In this document: one piece after another, positions 1-10,486 of the stretch
Position numbering within the stretch: position 1 is the first letter of the stretch
Layout of the letters: each line of letters starts with the position of its first letter
Assembly (NCBI GenBank): GCA_002189035.1
Contig: NEEC01000008.1
Location: 1,984,001-2,048,000, forward strand
DNA length: 64,000 bases
Source: Utricularia gibba
Taxonomy: Eukaryota > Streptophyta > Magnoliopsida > Lamiales > Lentibulariaceae
Direction: 5' to 3'
The notes under the pieces: model-generated
What the model was told of the DNA's origin: nothing
The model's input: only the letters and a program-made list of their open reading frames with translations
Databases searched by the model: none
Translations under genes and position numbers: made by a program

Positions 1-53
1 AGAAAATGATCGAAATTCCTCAAGCGTCATTTTATTTACTGCTGCTACCTCAG

Positions 54-494
54 GAGAAGGAGTTGGCTGAAAAGCTTGCAGAATGTCAAGAGACCATATT
101 TCTTCTTGGCAAGCAATTGAAAACTTTGCGTGGCCAAGAAACCATCAGTTCGCTGCTTGGAAGAACTCTAAGGGTCGGAACGCATGGAGAAGAATCAACG
201 GAAATTGGGACAAACTTACAAGATTGCGTTTCCTTTGGAAGCGATACAGACACTTCTTTAAAATTTCAGAGAGCTGCTGGATTGGAATCGCCCCTACTGG
301 ACTTATGCAATCCCCTGTTCAGTCCTGACAACAAAAGAAATAAGTCCGCGAGATCCCCAATAAGATCAAAGCATTCCAAGCACCGGCCAACAAAGTCGTG
401 TTCATCTTCTTCATCTGTCCAATCTTTAGAGAAACCTGCCCGTGGGTTCAGTAGATTCTTTTCATCATACACAAGGGGAAAGGTCAGCCAATAA
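54..494 (+). CDS. Filament-like plant protein (FPP), 3' terminal exon (partial)
   Basis: This is the last coding exon of a filament-like plant protein, a plant-specific long coiled-coil family (DUF869) linked to cytoskeleton and nuclear-envelope-associated structures. The exon follows a clear acceptor (...ctacctcag) at about position 53, so the upstream in-frame Met is intronic. It opens with the family signature EKELAEKLAECQETIFLLGK, the end of the conserved coiled coil. A Ser-rich tail follows, containing SKHSKHRPTKS and ending GFSRFFSS near the C terminus, all typical of FPP proteins. Most of the gene lies left of the window. It converges on TRM6, whose stop codon is about 250 bp away. Family assignment is firm; the exact paralogue is not determined. 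Confidence 0.88.
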   Translation, partial: EKELAEKLAECQETIFLLGKQLKTLRGQETISSLLGRTLRVGTHGEESTEIGTNLQDCVSFGSDTDTSLKFQRAAGLESPLLDLCNPLFSPDNKRNKSARSPIRSKHSKHRPTKSCSSSSSVQSLEKPARGFSRFFSSYTRGKVSQ

Positions 495-747
495 TTAGTG
501 AATGGGTTGTTTTGATACTGTTCTGTTGCAGTTCATCATTTGACGTTTTCATGGAAATAAAGGTGCAAGTGCTAGTTGAACTTGTGTCATACATGTAATT
601 TGGTTTGGTTCTTAACAGGGAAAAACTGCAAAATCCAGATGCCAAAACCTTGTGTTCAACTTTCAATGATACAACAAAGACACCAAAATATATATATATA
701 TATATAATATATATATATATATATAATGATGTTAGAAGAAAAGAAGT
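495..747. other. Convergent 3' intergenic spacer, FPP/TRM6
   Basis: This short spacer between two converging genes holds their 3' UTRs and an AT dinucleotide repeat near position 690-725. I see no gene in it. Confidence 0.7.
687..725. repeat. (AT)n microsatellite
   Basis: About 38 bases of alternating AT, interrupted once by an extra A. It lies just beyond the TRM6 stop codon. Confidence 0.9.
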
Positions 748-3659
748 TTAACCGGCCTCAGAACTAGAAATCCTCGTGCCACTCATTAGATAACCACCAG
801 ATGAGCTCATCTGCATAAACGGATGGCTTCTTGATGGAAGCACCTGAATGTTTGAAAGAATGCATATGATTATACGATACAGACAGCAGACAAAAGAGAG
901 CCGGAGGGGGTTTCTGATAAGATTTCCTCTTGATTGTGAAGTGTTATGCACCTGATATTCGCGTAACCATGGCTCGGAAAGCTGCAAGCCAATGGCCATT
1001 TTCTCCATCTGAAGATTGTGCATACATGTCGCAAGAGGCTGGAAACAGGAATGATTGAGTATACATGTTCATAAAAGTCTGAAAAGGGTGTCTGAAATTG
1101 CTTTACGAAAATGTGTCACCTGCAGATATTGGTGATAAACCACGAATGGTGCTGAGTGGGATAGAAGGGGTAAAAGTTCTTTGATGATCCCCCAAGCATC
1201 ACAATTCGGGGCTGCAACGATCAGACTAAAAAAAGAAATGCACGGAATGAGCTACAAAATCAACCGAAAAGCATGCAAATTCAAACACTACATACCTGGA
1301 AAATCCATTTTCCCTCCAGAATTTGATGACTTCAGGGGCCGCCTTCCCTCCGGATTTGACCTTTTTAATTTCTTGTGAAGAAGCTGTGGCATCACTGGCT
1401 CCGTCTATATCTCCAATGATATCACCTTCTGAACTTGGCAAGATTGCATCTGAAGGGCATCGTACATCTTCCTGCAGAAGAACAATGATGTATTCTCAAG
1501 ATAGCATGAGAATTTTGTGTAAGTACAGCACAAGAAACAGGACCTACTTCTGGCTTGGTTCCATTGCTGCAGACATTCTCAAGGTTGTTTGTGGATGCAA
1601 AAACTGCATCATCAGATCTTAACTCAGCTAATGAACAGTGCACGATCCTTGAAAGACGGGAAGAGTTGCAGACGTTACCCCCAACGACTTATAAACATGA
1701 TGAATTAACAATTGATTTCAAATGATGATAAAACAAGGTGTACCTCTGGCATGTTTCATCACTAAAGTTGAACATTCTGATTATGCTGGAAGGATATGGT
1801 TTGGTTCCATAATATGTATTGCAAGCATAGCCCAATCCTGCAGAGGATCCAAATAAGGATTCGGGCAATTATAAAACATAAAAAGTCCACAAAAAGCAGA
1901 TCAGAGTATGTTTATCAACAGATTGCCATCCAAAAAGGTAGCAAATTTTAAATTGTTTTTCTAGGAAAAAAAACATGCGCTATCTCACAAATTTGATCAA
2001 TGCTGATGCACGCATTGGTTAAGAATATTGAGCCCACTAAGAGATGGGCGATATTTCCTTTTAACATTATTTTTTTATGAAAAGCAAATGAACTAAGACA
2101 CGAAAGGGTGCCAAGAAATTAGATACCTCCAAGGCGCTCTGCAACAGCACCGGTTACTAGACCTTCAAGCATATCCACCAGTAAAACGCTTGAATTTGCG
2201 GTGATATTAGCCATTGAAAGGATAAGAGACAGTGTGTCCACCCTCAAGTACCTAATATTCATAGAAGCCATGGAAGGGAGTAACAAACTGAATAATTCCA
2301 GCGTAGATGTAACACAAGCAGGAGATAATATGATTTCTCAGCAAATAATAGGCGTGTCCACAAGATAACGAGCTTAAAACTTGGATAAGTTGGAATTTTC
2401 TCTCCAAGCCACGAAGTAGCAAACTCCGTACCCGATTTTCTCTGCATATTTTTTGAAGTAGGCTTCGCAGATGCTGGGCAAGGATAGAATGTATCAGCAC
2501 AAGCGTGTAAATCCAAACAACCCTAAAGTTGTGTCAAGGCTAATGTTTCATTTACATTGAATTATGTGCTAACCTAACCTTCTGGCAAATGGCCGCCTCA
2601 TAAGGATAGTGGGTGCATACTTTTTCTGTTTCTTGATACGATATTTCTCCTGGAAAAGAAGGGAAACATCTATTCAAAAACCTGTTTAATCACTTACCTG
2701 CCTAAGTGGATTTCTGAGAGTGACCTACCTGCGAAAATGCAGTCTTCTTCCCAAAAGTCGCACTGTTTGAAATAAGAGCGCCCACGATTTGGTCTCCAGT
2801 GGCTCCTCTTCTGCAGATAGTAAGCACGGAACACAACAAATCACTATGTATTGCTCAAATTTGAATTGCCTTTATCTCAATAATTCAAGGAGTTCAAACT
2901 TGAAAGGTGGCTATGTAATCACATGTAAGAATAGAAAAACATCTTTTAAACCAGACCTCCGCATGTCATCTATATCTTCACCAGTTAGACTCTGAGCTGT
3001 ATTGTTATCCACAAGCGCACGATTATCCCTTTGCTCCTCCATAGAAGGGTGCTCAGAAGTTTCATTATTGCTGCTACCTAATGATTAAAATCCAGAAACA
3101 AACATAAAAATAAAATAAAAGAAAATCAAGATAACGAAGTTCAAGTTCCACCAATCAACCAAAATCCCATAAAACACAGTTTTTAATGACGTAAAAATTG
3201 CATGCAACAATATAGCAACAAGACTATGAACCCAGCTTGAGCTCCTGCCTAATTCCTTTAAATTGTTATGCATTTTACAATATCAGCAGAAATTCATGCA
3301 AACCTTCTGCAGACGAAGAAACCCGAGAGAGGTAAGGTCCATTAGCCCCAATCTCTACCTGGAATTTAGAACCGAAAGGGCATCCAATCAAAGGCTGAAG
3401 AGAACAATTCTTGTTCCCAACCTTTATCCTCCTGAACAAATCACAATATTTCAGAAATTCAAAAATTCAATCAAACAGATCTAGTCCAGCCCTGAAAAAA
3501 ATGCAAATTTAACCCGAAAAGGTCTTACGATCCTCCTGTCAGACGAGCAAAAACAAATCGATCACCATCGTTAACGTCCAGCAAGACACTGCAGCCCTCC
3601 CAGGTGACCCTACTTCTCTGTTTCAGAGTCACATTTTCCCGCGTAACTTCACTCGCCAT
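748..3659 (-). CDS. TRM6: tRNA (adenine-58-N1)-methyltransferase non-catalytic subunit TRM6
   Basis: TRM6 (Gcd10 family) pairs with the catalytic TRM61 to make m1A58 in tRNAs, including initiator tRNA, in the nucleus. The gene has about ten exons. The start is the ATG at 3657-3659, giving MASEVTRENVTLKQRSRVTW; exon 1 runs to 3529. Conserved blocks follow in order: VGNKNCSLQPLIGCPFGSKF, a QIVGALISNSATFGKKTAFS region, EKYRIKKQKKYAP, RRPFAR, ICEAYFKKYAEKIG, YLRVDTLSLILSMANITAN, GLVTGAVAERLGG and GYACNTYYGTKPYPSSIIRM. The C terminus carries HPFMQMSSSGGYLMSG, typical of plant TRM6. Every exon junction I checked keeps frame. The promoter holds an E2F-type element and a telo-box. The identification rests on family-wide motifs. 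Confidence 0.93.
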
Positions 3660-3730
3660 TGACTAAACAACACTCAGTTCCGAGAAAGCTCAGGACTTTG
3701 GAAAGGATGACGATGATTTGAACTGCAAGA

Positions 3731-3761
3731 TTTGGCGCGACGCTTGAAGCATAAACCCTAA
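3731..3761. promoter_or_regulatory. E2F-like site plus telo-box upstream of TRM6
   Basis: TTTGGCGC at 3731-3738 fits the E2F consensus TTTSSCGC. AAACCCTAA at about 3753-3761 is a telo-box, an element common in plant promoters of ribosome- and translation-related genes. Both sit 70-105 bp upstream of the TRM6 start codon. Function is inferred from motif and position only. Confidence 0.5.
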
Positions 3762-6295
3762 CCCACAAACCATATAATAAAGGTAGAATCAGTGCCCATT
3801 AGCACTTGACGTTGCCTTGATTCGTGGGCCAAACTTTCATTAACAAAGCGGTTGTGGCCCAATAAAAAGCCCGATAACGTGAATACAAAAAATCCAATCT
3901 ACATTTCCAGTTTCAAGTCTTGCTGTATCTTGAATGAAACATGTTCCGTTATCAGCAGCTACCATTAAGAAAACAGCAACCCGATTTGCCCTCTAACTCG
4001 AAAAGAAGATGCAGGCTATAAAGAGTTAATCCTTCAACACCTGAAGTGGAAGATTTTCTGATCATGTGAGCACTTCAGTGAAGATTTTGTAGTTGTTTCC
4101 TCATAATTCGATACGTGTTTGTTCCTAGGTGCAAGCACTTGGTTTGCAGGGAAACGAACACTGAATAATCTGCAGGGAAGACGAATTATAGTCACCCGAA
4201 GGAGCCAAGATGCACTTTGTGCCCCTACTTTAGCTGCTGGTTATGGACAAGAAACCCCTCTTGCATTAAGAGGGAGGAGCCCAAACACAAGACTAAACAT
4301 GTACTGATAATTGAACAACCAGTACCGAGTTTCCCATTCCTCGGAGACGTTTTTAATGCTTTTGCAGGACACAGTGCAGACGGGCCCAGTGCGCAATGGA
4401 CCAGTGGTTCTCCTTTGCAAGACAATGCTTAAGTCGCTTAGATGGCTTTAAGATAAACAGTTCAACTTGCAGTAGTTCCCTTTTTATTAAGGTAGGCATC
4501 CTCCCACAGACTCCCATCTGCCATGAGTCGCAGATCACATCTGCTTGCTCCAAATGCACAGCAGTCTCAGCTGCGAGACGCCGCTACAGGTCCCGGAGAC
4601 TCCCCATACCCTCCTTACGCCGGCCGCAGTTGGTGCCTGAACCAGAAGACCTCACAAATTTTCTTCATTTGCCAGCTTGATTCGAATTGTTCCAGCGACA
4701 GCAATCCACCGCGGTGTCGCTATTCCTGTCTCCATAAATCCTTGCTGTCTCTGCAACTTGTCAGCAAGCCAAGGCAACTGCTGTACGCCAGATGAGGAAA
4801 TAAATTAAAATACCTCAAATCGAAACACAATTCTGGTCACTGAAAAACCCAAAATTATATTTTTGAAAAATAAGTATTAGCAAAAAAGCTTAGCAATAAT
4901 TTAGAAGTATGATTAGTGATGGAAAGGGGGTGTCCCATGTGCCTCCTGATTTGGTTAGGGGGTACTTTTCGATACCAATTCAACTCGTTTCTTGACCAAG
5001 ACATGTTAGTGTTTAGCTAATGATGGACGATCACCTCTTCCCACCCACCTCTTTTGAAATTTCACCATATACTAAGAAGCTCCACAACCAAATCGGGTTT
5101 GATTCTTGATGTTTTGAGTTTACATAAAAGTTATCAAAACAAACAACGTATGTTGTTAAGATTTGAAAATAAAATAGTTAATTAATAGTAATCGATTGAA
5201 TTTAATTTTTTTTAATATAATTCATATTTTTTTATGTATTTAAATTTTATATGTATGAGATTAATTCACAAGATAATTAATTTCAATAAAAATAATATTA
5301 AAAGAAGTATTTTATGGTCAATGACTAATTTACCCTCAATTGTAATTGATTTCATGGAACGGGGAACTCTTTCCATTTTAAGTAATTCAATTCGTTTAAA
5401 TTAGATTTGGACAAGAACTATTTCCACACAAATAAGATGTGTGTGAACTATTCAATTTGATATTTATAAGAAAAATATTTTGAATGGAATAAATCAAAGG
5501 TGTGTAAATTCTTAAAAAAGCAAGAAATATTCTCTTTTGAAGTATAAATAATTCGTGTGATCAAAAGAGAGTTCAATTGTAAAGTATCGGAAAAGATGCC
5601 TATGCTTGTGGAAAGAGCCCGATATTGTCCCTTGTGAGGTATGCAAACATTACACCGATACCTTTTGCAATTGGAGATCATAAAACTAAAGTTTAATCGA
5701 TAAAATAAAATAATCAAGTATATAATAAATTATAAATAATTATTAATTATTTAAATAATATTTTATAATATGATTTGCATTGTTTGTATATTCTGATTTA
5801 ACATATTATTATCAATTTTTTATATACTCTCAAGGGGCTCAAAACCTAGAAGCTGCGATTTTTTATTTAAAAAAAAGAAATTATAAATTAAAAGTTGTGT
5901 GCAGGCTGTAGGAGTCCCACAGGCCATAGCCAGTTCCCGACGAATGTGTGGAGAAAATGACGCGGGGGCGTCACGCGCACCACCACGCTCCCCATAATAA
6001 CGTGACATCCGACGCGCCTTTTCTTCCTTTTTTTTTCCGAAATGCATCATCAACATGTAGGGTTAATTTTTATGTAACCAACTCCAGATGTATGTTGTTT
6101 AAGAGGGGGTGGAATTGTGTAACATTCAATTACGGGGGACAAATCATAAAGGACGGGGGAGGGCAGTTCCGTAAATAGGGAGAGATCAAGGGGCCTGATG
6201 GCAAGCTTTTACTTGCCATCATTCATCTCCATTTCTCTTGTTTCCCTTTTCGTTTGTTCCAGCGGGAGGAAAAAGCTGTCGGTGGAACATTCGCG
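3762..6295. other. Intergenic region TRM6-GALS1, with unexplained exon-like segment
   Basis: About 2.5 kb with no gene I can name. Roughly 3950-4800 is less AT-rich than its surroundings. It contains several overlapping open frames and acceptor/donor-like sites, but no reading matched a family I know. From 4850 to 5850 the DNA is strongly AT-rich and looks non-coding. From 5880 to 6295 it becomes GC-richer and is presumably the promoter and 5' UTR of the GALS1-type gene. Confidence 0.6.
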
Positions 6296-7837
6296 ATGAG
6301 GAAGGAACCACCGCCGCCGGTCGTCGGGAAGATCTTTCTCTGCGTCGAGAGCAAGCCCTTTTTCGCGGCATTACTTGCGATAACGGTTGTTGTGCTGCTC
6401 TGGAACCTCCAGCCGTATTACGAGAATATTCTATCCGCGTCTTCGCGTTGCGCCGCCGGTGCTGGGGTTGGGTCGATGGATTCGGCGGGTATTGAGTCTC
6501 TTAGTTTGGGGTTGACCACGGCGTCGGAGAAGAGGCTTGTTAGTCCGCCGGTGGATCCAGACAAGCGGGTCTTTAGAGCTTATGGTAGTGCGGCGGCGCT
6601 GTTTGTGCAAATGGGGGCGTATCGCGGTGGGCCGGCTACTTTTGCGGTGGTGGGTTTAGCGTCGAAGCCTACTCATGTTTTTGGGAAGCCTTGGTTCAAA
6701 TGCGAGTGGTTTCCCAACAATGGGAACTCCTCGGTTAGGGCTAAGGCCTACAAGATGCTTCCGGATTGGGGATATGGCCGCGTTTACACCGTCGTCATCG
6801 TCAATTGCACCTTCCCGGAGAATCCAAACGCCGATAACGGAGGCGGAAAGCTGATGCTCAACGCTTATTACGGGGAAAGTCCCCGCCGATTCGAGAAGTT
6901 CACGGTATTGGAGGAGGCGCCGGGCGCCTACGACGAGTCAAAATACCGGCCGCCGTACAAGTATGAGTACCTTTACTGTGGATCATCTTTGTACGGGAAC
7001 CTGAGCGCAGCGAGGATGAGAGAATGGATGGCCTATCACACTTGGTTCTTCGGACCCAGCTCCCATTTCGTCTTCCACGACGCCGGCGGGGTGTCCCCGG
7101 AGGTGAGGGCGGTCTTGGAGCCATGGAAGAGGGCTGGGAGAGTCACATTGCAAGATATTAGGGCTCAGGCGGAGTACGACGGTTACTATTACAATCAATT
7201 CTTGGTGGTAAACGATTGTCTCCACCGGTACCGCCACGCCGCGAATTGGACCTTCTATTTCGACGTGGATGAATACATCTATCTCCCCGACGGCAACACT
7301 CTGGAATCTGTGCTCCGAGGCTTTTCTAACAACACCCAGTTCACAATCGAGCAAAACGCCATGTCCAGCGTTCTCTGCGTCAATGACAGCAATCAGAAAC
7401 AGGATTATTCCAGGTGTAATTTCCACTCTGTTTCTTTCAATTCCACCAAATCAGCGAATCAATCGTTGGTCTAACTCTCCGATGAACGATCTGAATGAAG
7501 GCAATGGGGATTCGAGAAGCTGGTGTTCAGGGACTCCAGAACAAGAATCCGGCGAGATCGGAAATACGCGATTCAGGCGAAGAACGCCTACGCCACCGGC
7601 GTACATATGTCGGAAAACGTAATCGGCGGAACCCTCCACGCGACGGAGACCAAGATCCGATACTATCACTACCACAACTCCATCACCGTCCACGAGGAAC
7701 TCTGCCGGAAGCTAGTACCCACCGCTGCCTTGAACGCCACCACCTGGATCGATAAGGTACCGTACATTTACGACGACAACATGAAGAAACTTGCTCCCGC
7801 CATAAAACAGTTCGAGATGTCAGCCATCCGCCGGTGA
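6296..7837 (+). CDS. GALS1: Galactan beta-1,4-galactosyltransferase GALS1-like (GT92)
   Basis: GALS enzymes are Golgi type II membrane proteins that extend beta-1,4-galactan side chains of pectic rhamnogalacturonan I from UDP-galactose. Two exons (6296-7413 and 7501-7837) joined by an 87-bp intron give 484 residues, matching Arabidopsis GALS1 in size. The ATG at 6296 starts MRKEPPPPV, as in GALS1; an upstream in-frame Met at 6254 is disfavoured. A hydrophobic anchor (about residues 22-40) precedes NLQPYY. GT92 hallmarks are present: MGAYRGGP, DWGYGRVYTVV, LYCGSSLYGNLS, FVFHDAGGVSPEVR, the DxD-type FYFDVDEYIYLP, and the exon-2 block KIRRDRKYAIQAKNA. Exon 1 is much GC-richer than the flanks. 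It converges on a URGT-type transporter that would supply the donor sugar to the Golgi. Confidence 0.95.
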
Positions 7838-8717
7838 AATGATTCCAGGTGTTAGTATCAGCTTATTTCTTTTCCCCGGAAAATTTGTTGCGGACATCAA
7901 CATCAACATCATCGCCGTCGCCATGGATGTACAAAAAGCTTACAACACACCGGAATCTGTATGATTATGATTATTATTATTATTCTTTTTTGTTCAAATA
8001 TGAAAAATCCAAAAAGTTTACACCTTCAGAATGTAAAAAGCATCAAATTAACCACATCGGGCCACGTGGCGCCCTATGCGTGTACCTACCTGACTGATTG
8101 ACACGTCACACCTAAATCGAATTAAAATAAAAGAAATCATTTTTCTAATTTTCGACAAAAAAAGAGTAAAAACAAACGACGACTATTGGTGGCAAGTTGT
8201 TTGCCACGTGCCTTGCCGGGATGAGCAAACAATAATAATGTAATTATCAATAATTAAGTGCATGGAGGGAGCCGGAATTCATTTCCCCGATCACCAGTTC
8301 TCTAAATTTCGCCGACACCCGCGGCGGAGCCACCGCCGCTACGTCCCTAGATCCCTCTCCCTTTTATTTATTACCTGCATTGATGACTTCTAACATCCAC
8401 TGTAGTAATAAACAACTATTCACAACATTCACTGTGTCAACGTTATTGGTGTAAATACCCAATACAATTGTATCATGACCTTATTGTACCAAGTATTTTG
8501 ATGGGTATGTGGAAATTCCTTGATAGAAATTTTGATATTAAAAACGTAAAACCATGAGGATTGAGATTACGTATTTGAAGTAGTTATTGGATCGACATGA
8601 AATCGAAGGGTCGTAGATATTTGTTTGAAAGGTAGAGGAGTAGTGAATTGGGATTAGTTGGTTTGTGGATCCATGGTTTAATGTTGATTTGGTGAAAGTG
8701 CAACCGAGTGGTGGTTT
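7838..8717. other. Convergent spacer GALS1/URGT with two G-boxes
   Basis: About 880 bp between two convergent genes. It holds a short TTA-type triplet repeat near 7967-7985, two CACGTG cores (8061-8070 and 8203-8210), and a GC-rich stretch near 8300-8360 that looks more like a transcribed leader than spacer. I could not identify a coding sequence. Confidence 0.55.
8061..8210. promoter_or_regulatory. Pair of G-box (CACGTG) elements
   Basis: A perfect palindrome GCCACGTGGC lies at 8061-8070. A second core, GCCACGTGCC, lies at about 8203-8212. Two G-boxes 140 bp apart are unusual in a spacer between two gene 3' ends. They could mark an unannotated promoter. No expression evidence can be drawn from sequence. 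Confidence 0.4.
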
Positions 8718-10486
8718 TCAGCGTTTAAGGCACTGTGACTCTCCAAACTCCATGTCCTTGAGGGGTCCCAACTCCAGTCCCTCTTTCAGTAGATTGATTT
8801 CATCTTCCTTGTTGGATGTAGTTATGGTAAGTTGTGGGTGCTGCTGCTTTTCATCATCCACAGCCCAACTGTAAACCACCATTCCTATGACTGCAATGAT
8901 CATCCCCAAGATGTTCTTCAAGTTCATCTCAGAATCAAAGAGAATCCAGCCAAGAATCAGCACACAGACTGTCTTCATGTGGCCCAAAACTTGGAAAGAT
9001 ACAGCAGAAAACCGCCCAATGCATTGGTACTGGCTCACGTTCCAGAACACAGCCAGAGAACATGACAGGAGAATGAATAGCTGCATAGGGTAGATCAGGT
9101 TAACTCTCTCTCAATTTTCAGATCATCAAGTTGAGTTGGAGGGGAGGCTTACTGTGGATGCACCAGTGAATTGGTAGTTCAGGATCACGTTCCCAGAAAG
9201 GAAGAAGTCAATTAGAGGTGCAGGAACAAGGAGGGACCATGCCTGAATTGGTGATGTTTTGTTTAGTAGCTCAAATGACCCGATTGAATACTTCTTCTGT
9301 AAGGACCCAATTGACTGCAACCAGAAACAATGTTAGATGCACTCTCTGTGCCTGCTGCAACAATGTGGGACTAATAGCATTGGTGTATGCAATCGACGCC
9401 AGTCGAGTAGGAGCCATTGTGTTTCTACATGCTACTCAACTTGGGGTCCAAAAAAATAAAAGAAAAAAAGGATGGATTTGAGTGGAATGCTACAAGAAAT
9501 TTGATTGTGCAATGGTGGATAGGCTCTCACTAATAATTAGTTCCATCAACCTCTAATAATATGCTTAGAGTAACTTGGTTTTCCCAATCCAATGAAAGGG
9601 AAACAACGTGGGGCTTTTATATCTGTGAACAACCTAACCAGTTGGCACTGGGTACCAAACTACGGGACTATCATCATAAATCACAGAAGAAAAGAAGGCG
9701 ACTGCTCTAAACACAACTTGGTTGAGAATATTCTCGAAATTCTATCTTTTTTGCAATGAAAATCATGCAGGTGACTAATGGGAACTGTTGTAAGAAAAAA
9801 ATGTAGGGTAAGAACTTACGATCTGTTGTATGGAAGTAGACAGAACCGATACACAGGCACATACAAATCCCTTGGGGTTCACTTTGACATCAGTCACTGT
9901 ACAAACTCCTGCACCTATTATGACAACCACAACAGAAATTTTAACTTGGTTCGAGTACTTTTTCCCATAAAGGAACCACTCAATCACACATACAACTGGA
10001 ATCATGCTCAGTTTCGATATCTGCACAGAAAGAAGATGTGTCATATTGCGCTAATCTAATAATATGCCTTGCAAGGAGGGTACTTGGTTAATTCAGATCA
10101 TACTTGGTAAAAGCCAACTGAGTTCAGCATTAGACTTAAATTCATCCCTGTGATGGAAACATTTCCGAGAAATGCAAACCAGAGAAGCTCCCAAAAAGGA
10201 ATTTCCTTTGATGTGGATATACCGGTAGCATTAGATATCATCCCCACCAGTGCAGTAACAGCAAAATGAAAACCAGTCAATGTAGTGGCTGCAGGAAGCA
10301 AAAAAGGGTTCCAAAAAGAGCAACATATTGAAACCACTTAACTGTAATTGACTAACCAAAGCTAAAGCCATATCCAGTCGGTGACATAAGCTGCTTGTTC
10401 GCGATAATGATCCCGACTGAGCTAGCAACATTCATTGCCCAAACGGTGACATCTGAAACCGCTGATGGCTTCTTCTCCCCTTCCAT
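8718..10486 (-). CDS. UDP-rhamnose/UDP-galactose transporter, URGT family
   Basis: URGT proteins are Golgi antiporters of the NST/TPT (DMT) superfamily. They import UDP-Rha and UDP-Gal for pectin, especially RG-I, synthesis. Five exons encode about 350 residues. The ATG at 10484-10486 gives [20 protein letters not shown] followed by [14 protein letters not shown]. Further blocks are [96 protein letters not shown] and [10 protein letters not shown]. The acidic, charged C-terminal tail ([10 protein letters not shown]) is typical of URGT1-6. All exon junctions keep frame. Which of the six Arabidopsis members it corresponds to is undecided. Confidence 0.93.

Noticed and set aside
6900-7426. Long minus-strand open frames opposite GALS1
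   Set aside because: These are antisense shadows of GC-rich exon 1. The plus-strand protein is conserved throughout.
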